The position numbers were made by a program, and so were the translations under genes. 64,000 bases of DNA. It comes from JAVVEW01 sp032251045 (GTDB taxonomy: Bacteria > Pseudomonadota > Gammaproteobacteria > Methylococcales > Methylomonadaceae). Shown here one piece after another: positions 61,088-64,000 of this stretch (position 1 is the stretch's first letter; every line of letters begins with the position of its first letter). The notes under the pieces were generated by a model. It had not been told where the DNA came from and ran no database searches. It saw only the letters and a list, made by a program, of their open reading frames with translations. The stretch lies in the NCBI GenBank assembly GCA_032251045.1, contig JAVVEW010000005.1, positions 6,123-70,122 on the forward strand, given 5' to 3'.

Positions 61088-62904
61088 CAGGCCGCTGAGC
61101 GCGCGGCTTTTTTGCGTTCGTGTTCCTGTAACAGTTTTTTTCTGAGGCGAATCGATTTGGGCGTTACTTCCACCAGCTCATCTTCATCGATAAACTCCAG
61201 CGCCTGTTCCAGGGTCATTTTCTGCACTGTGGTCAGAATCAGATTTTCATCGGTACCGGCGGCGCGTATGTTGGTCAGTTGCTTGGCTTTGGTCGGGTTG
61301 ACCACCAGGTCGTTACCTCGGCTGTGAATGCCGACAATCATGCCTTCATACACTTCATCAGCATGGACGATAAACAATTCGCCGCGTTCCTGCAAGGCAA
61401 ACAAGGCATAGGCCAGGGCTTTGCCGTTGACCATGGACACCAGCACGCCACGCTGGCGATTGCCCAGCTCGCCTTTTTTGATTGGCCCGTAATGGTCAAA
61501 TACATGGTAAAGCAAACCGGAACCGGAAGTCGCGGTCAGAAATTCGGTTTGAAAGCCGATCAGGCCGCGCGACGGCATCATGTATTCCAGACGAATACGC
61601 CCCCGGCCATCAGGACTCATATTAAGCAAATCGCCTTTACGCTCGCCGATTCGCTCCATCACTGTACCCTGGTGAATTTCCTCGACCTCGATGGTGACGA
61701 ATTCATAAGGTTCCATGCGCTCGCCGTCGATTTCCTTGATGATCACCTCGGGGCGGGACACGCCCAGCTCGAAGCCTTCCCGGCGCATGTTTTCGATCAG
61801 AATCGACAAGTGCAACTCGCCTCGGCCAGAGACTTTGAATTTATCGGCATCATCGGTTTCTTCAACCCTGAGCGCGACATTGTGTTGCAATTCTTTTTCC
61901 AGGCGTTCGCGGATTTGCCGGGAGGTCAGGAACTTGCCTTCGCGACCGGCGAACGGTGAGGTATTGACCTGAAAGGTCATGGTGACCGTCGGTTCGTCCA
62001 CGGTCAACGGCGGCAAGGCTTCCACCGCGTCATTGGAGCACAAGGTATCGGAAATCGCTAATGGCTCGATGCCGGAAAAAGCGATAATATCGCCCGCCGA
62101 GGCTGATGGCACTTCCACCCGCTCCAGACCGTTAAAGCCTAAAATTTGCAACATCCGGCCTTTGCGGGTTTTGCCTTCGGTATCGACAATAGTCACCGCC
62201 GTGTTGGTGCTGACCGTACCGCGTTGAATCCGGCCAATGCCGATCACGCCAACATAGGAGTTGTAATCCAGGGTAATGACCTGCATTTGAAACGGGCCGT
62301 CTGGATCAACCGCAGGCGCTTTGACTTCATTGACGATGACTTCAAACAACGGCGTCATGTCGCCACCTGTGACCGTTTCTTCCAGGCCAGCATAGCCATT
62401 CAAGGCCGATGCGTAAACAATCGGAAAATCCAGTTGTTCGTCAGTCGCGCCTAAACGATCGAATAAATCGAAAGTTTGCTCGACCACCCACTCGGGGCGG
62501 GCGCCGGGGCGGTCGATCTTATTGATTACCACGATGGGGTGCAGCCCTAAAGCAAAGGCTTTTTGGGTGACAAAACGGGTTTGCGGCATAGGGCCATCGA
62601 CGGCATCGACCAGCAGTAATACCGAATCGACCATCGACAACACTCGCTCAACTTCACCGCCAAAATCGGCGTGACCGGGGGTGTCAACGATGTTGATGCG
62701 GTAATCACGCCATTTCAGCGAGGTGTTTTTTGCCAGAATGGTAATGCCGCGTTCTTTTTCCAGGGTATTGGAATCCATCACCCTTTCGGTCACTTTTTCA
62801 TGCGCGGAGAAAGTGCCAGATTGTTGCAGAAGTTTGTCAACCAGGGTGGTTTTGCCATGATCAACATGAGCGATGATGGCGATATTGCGTAAATTTTCGA
62901 TCAC
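61087..62904 (-). CDS. typA: TypA/BipA ribosome-associated GTPase
   Basis: TypA (BipA) is an EF-G-like GTPase that binds ribosomes and supports 50S assembly and stress or low-temperature growth. The 605 residues show the G1 loop AHVDHGKTTLVDKLL, the G2 region with ERGITILAKN, DTPGHADFGGEVERVL (G3) and VINKIDRPGARPEWV (G4). The C-terminal BipA-specific domain has SRGNDLVVNPTKAKQLTNIRA. It ends 1 base into hisB, so his expression may depend partly on typA transcription. Confidence 0.98.
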   Translation of the reverse strand: MIENLRNIAIIAHVDHGKTTLVDKLLQQSGTFSAHEKVTERVMDSNTLEKERGITILAKNTSLKWRDYRINIVDTPGHADFGGEVERVLSMVDSVLLLVDAVDGPMPQTRFVTQKAFALGLHPIVVINKIDRPGARPEWVVEQTFDLFDRLGATDEQLDFPIVYASALNGYAGLEETVTGGDMTPLFEVIVNEVKAPAVDPDGPFQMQVITLDYNSYVGVIGIGRIQRGTVSTNTAVTIVDTEGKTRKGRMLQILGFNGLERVEVPSASAGDIIAFSGIEPLAISDTLCSNDAVEALPPLTVDEPTVTMTFQVNTSPFAGREGKFLTSRQIRERLEKELQHNVALRVEETDDADKFKVSGRGELHLSILIENMRREGFELGVSRPEVIIKEIDGERMEPYEFVTIEVEEIHQGTVMERIGERKGDLLNMSPDGRGRIRLEYMMPSRGLIGFQTEFLTATSGSGLLYHVFDHYGPIKKGELGNRQRGVLVSMVNGKALAYALFALQERGELFIVHADEVYEGMIVGIHSRGNDLVVNPTKAKQLTNIRAAGTDENLILTTVQKMTLEQALEFIDEDELVEVTPKSIRLRKKLLQEHERKKAARSAA

Positions 62905-62964
62905 AAAATAGAGGGAGGGTTAGGACGGTAAAAGATCATTAGTAGTCAGGAGATGGGCTATGTA

Positions 62965-63357
62965 TCAGCTTTGTTCCCAGGGCAGGCCATGATAGCGCCA
63001 ACCAGCAACGGCATTGCGTTGCTTGTTTTCATCGAGCGGCCCTTCAAAGCCTTCACTGACATTGATGGCCTTGGTGTAGCCGGCATTGGCCAATACATGC
63101 GCCGCTTCCGCAGAGCGCTGACCACTACGGCACAGCAACAAAACCGGTGCATCCAGGTTGCCGGCAACGGATTTGACCTGCTCGACAAAGCGACTATTGA
63201 GCTGCCATTCGGGAAAATCTTTCCATGGAATACAGATGGCGCCAACAGGATGTCCGGCAAACAAATATTCGGCCTGACTGCGCACGTCAATCAATAATGC
63301 TGAAGGGTCTTCCTGGAGTAATGCCCAGGCGGCTTGGGGGGGTATATGTTCAATCAT
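62965..63357 (-). CDS. Rhodanese-domain protein
   Basis: A single-domain rhodanese of 130 residues that probably carries sulphane sulphur on its cysteine. The LLIDVRSQAEYLFAGHPVGA motif and the active-site loop LLCRSGQRSAEAA are intact, and VSEGFEGPLDENKQRNAVAGWRYHGLPW closes the domain. There is no signal peptide. It lies 60 bases upstream of typA on the same strand. The physiological acceptor is unknown. Confidence 0.92.
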   Translation of the reverse strand: MIEHIPPQAAWALLQEDPSALLIDVRSQAEYLFAGHPVGAICIPWKDFPEWQLNSRFVEQVKSVAGNLDAPVLLLCRSGQRSAEAAHVLANAGYTKAINVSEGFEGPLDENKQRNAVAGWRYHGLPWEQS

Positions 63358-63553
63358 GGTCAGTCCTGTACAGGGCTAAGCGGCAAGAACGGCAATTATA
63401 TCGGAAACTCGACGCCTTAAGAACTTTAAGACCATTGCAACGACCTTTGTCATTGCTAAAGCGGCAAAAAAGCCTGGCTGCACTGGTAGCCATCCAGCAT
63501 CGCTGATACAGGCTTTGGCTTTAGATCACACCGGACAACAGCCCCCCTGCCTG
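63358..63553. other. Short gap between activator and rhodanese genes
   Basis: This 196-base stretch should hold the rhodanese promoter. I see no gene, repeat or clear terminator in it. Confidence 0.4.
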
Positions 63554-64000
63554 TCAATGGTTGATCAAGCCATGCTTTTGCATGCGATAAACCAGGGCAT
63601 CTCGACTTAAACCCAGCAGCTTGGCAGACTTGCTGCGGTTGCCGCGAGTGCGGTGCAATGCTTGGTGAATGAAACGGGCTTCTAAAGCTTCCAGGGCGAT
63701 ACCGGTTTCTGGAAGGTCGATAGCAGGCGCTTGCTGAGGCGTGAGTGCCTGGCTGAATTCAGCCGGAAGATTTTCGACCTCGATTGTTTTGCCCGCAAGC
63801 AAGATACTTAAGCGCTCACACAGGTTTTTCAGTTCGCGGATATTGCCCGGCCAGGGATAGCGGGAAAAAATTTTGTACACCGGCTTGCTGAAACGCGCTT
63901 TTGGTAATTGGTAAGCATTGGCGAACTGCTCCAGAAAATGCCGGCATAAACTGTCGATGTCCTCACAGCGCTGACGCAAAGGCGGCAATTCTAAAGGCAC
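63554..64000 (-). CDS. Sigma-54-type activator, C-terminal part
   Basis: The visible 148 codons are the end of an AAA+ activator of sigma-54 promoters (NtrC class); the start lies beyond base 64000. LELPPLRQRCEDIDSLCRHFLEQF and RYPWPGNIRELKNLCERL belong to the AAA+ domain. A hinge follows, then a Fis-type helix-turn-helix (ALHRTRGNRSKSAKLLGLSRDALVYRMQKHGL). The receiver or sensor part and the ATP-binding loop are outside the window, so the signal and target genes cannot be given. Confidence 0.92.
   Translation of the reverse strand: MPLELPPLRQRCEDIDSLCRHFLEQFANAYQLPKARFSKPVYKIFSRYPWPGNIRELKNLCERLSILLAGKTIEVENLPAEFSQALTPQQAPAIDLPETGIALEALEARFIHQALHRTRGNRSKSAKLLGLSRDALVYRMQKHGLINH

Overview
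The window looks like chromosomal DNA of a gammaproteobacterium, most likely a type I methanotroph or close relative (Methylococcales). This is inferred from a hopanoid locus that contains the amino-bacteriohopanepolyol aminotransferase HpnO and a one-step squalene synthase. No methane-oxidation gene lies in the window, so the placement is tentative. Genes are dense, operons are tightly overlapped, and there are no rRNA or tRNA genes that I can see.

Layout. 1-2624 (minus): flagellar switch and export genes fliL-fliM-fliN-fliO-fliP, the last running off the edge. 2649-6057: mpl (murein peptide recycling), an ankyrin-repeat secreted protein, then apaG and apaH on plus. 6054-14018: signalling and accessory genes: a periplasmic NMT1-like/PAS/GGDEF diguanylate cyclase, a lone dhaL divergent from a PfkB-type sugar kinase, an autotransporter-like gene cut by an in-frame amber codon, a CHASE2 class III nucleotide cyclase and a secreted protein of unknown role. 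14174-26122: a hopanoid supercluster. Minus: sqs, shc, hpnG, then hpnO, dxs and a ketopantoate-reductase-like gene. Plus: hpnH, hpnB, hpnM and mlaA. Together they cover isoprenoid precursor supply, squalene, hopene, adenosylhopane, ribosylhopane, aminobacteriohopanetriol, and probable lipid movement between the membranes.

26142-31664: a TolC-family channel, a DUF2232-like membrane protein, a rhomboid protease, a GMC oxidoreductase broken by a one-base insertion and an internal deletion, and alkA. 31974-42215: a complete-looking type II secretion operon gspE-F-G-H-I-J-K-L-M-(C/N-like)-D, followed by an O6-alkylguanine methyltransferase, palindromic REP-like elements and a HAD phosphatase.

43750-52380 (minus): a ten-gene tellurite-resistance-type (Ter) operon. 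DUF475/TerC-like, three TerD paralogues, TerA and TerB flank a four-enzyme module (phosphoribosyltransferase/TRSP, HAD phosphatase, StiP-like protein, CitE-like aldolase). This layout matches the module that comparative genomics has proposed to make a nucleoside-like metabolite. Immediately upstream, between the operon and pgpA, lies the 3' tail and right end of an IS200/IS605 (IS1341-type) tnpB element, including an omegaRNA-like scaffold. Its transposon end is only 27 bases from the first Ter start codon.

52593-56345: pgpA, then a disturbed region. A truncated TPR/OGT-type gene and an N-terminally truncated RTX/DUF4214 gene meet at a 19-bp imperfect inverted repeat, and a decayed AAA-ATPase remnant follows. 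56346-61087: the histidine operon hisB-hisH-hisA-hisF-hisI-hisE continuing into tatA-tatB-tatC. 61087-64000: typA/bipA, a rhodanese and the C-terminal part of a sigma-54-type activator.

The most unusual items are the tnpB/omegaRNA remnant abutting the Ter operon, the palindromic junction of two truncated genes, the dhaL/kinase pair with 29 bases between start codons, the hopanoid supercluster with an unassigned reductase, and two clearly damaged genes.
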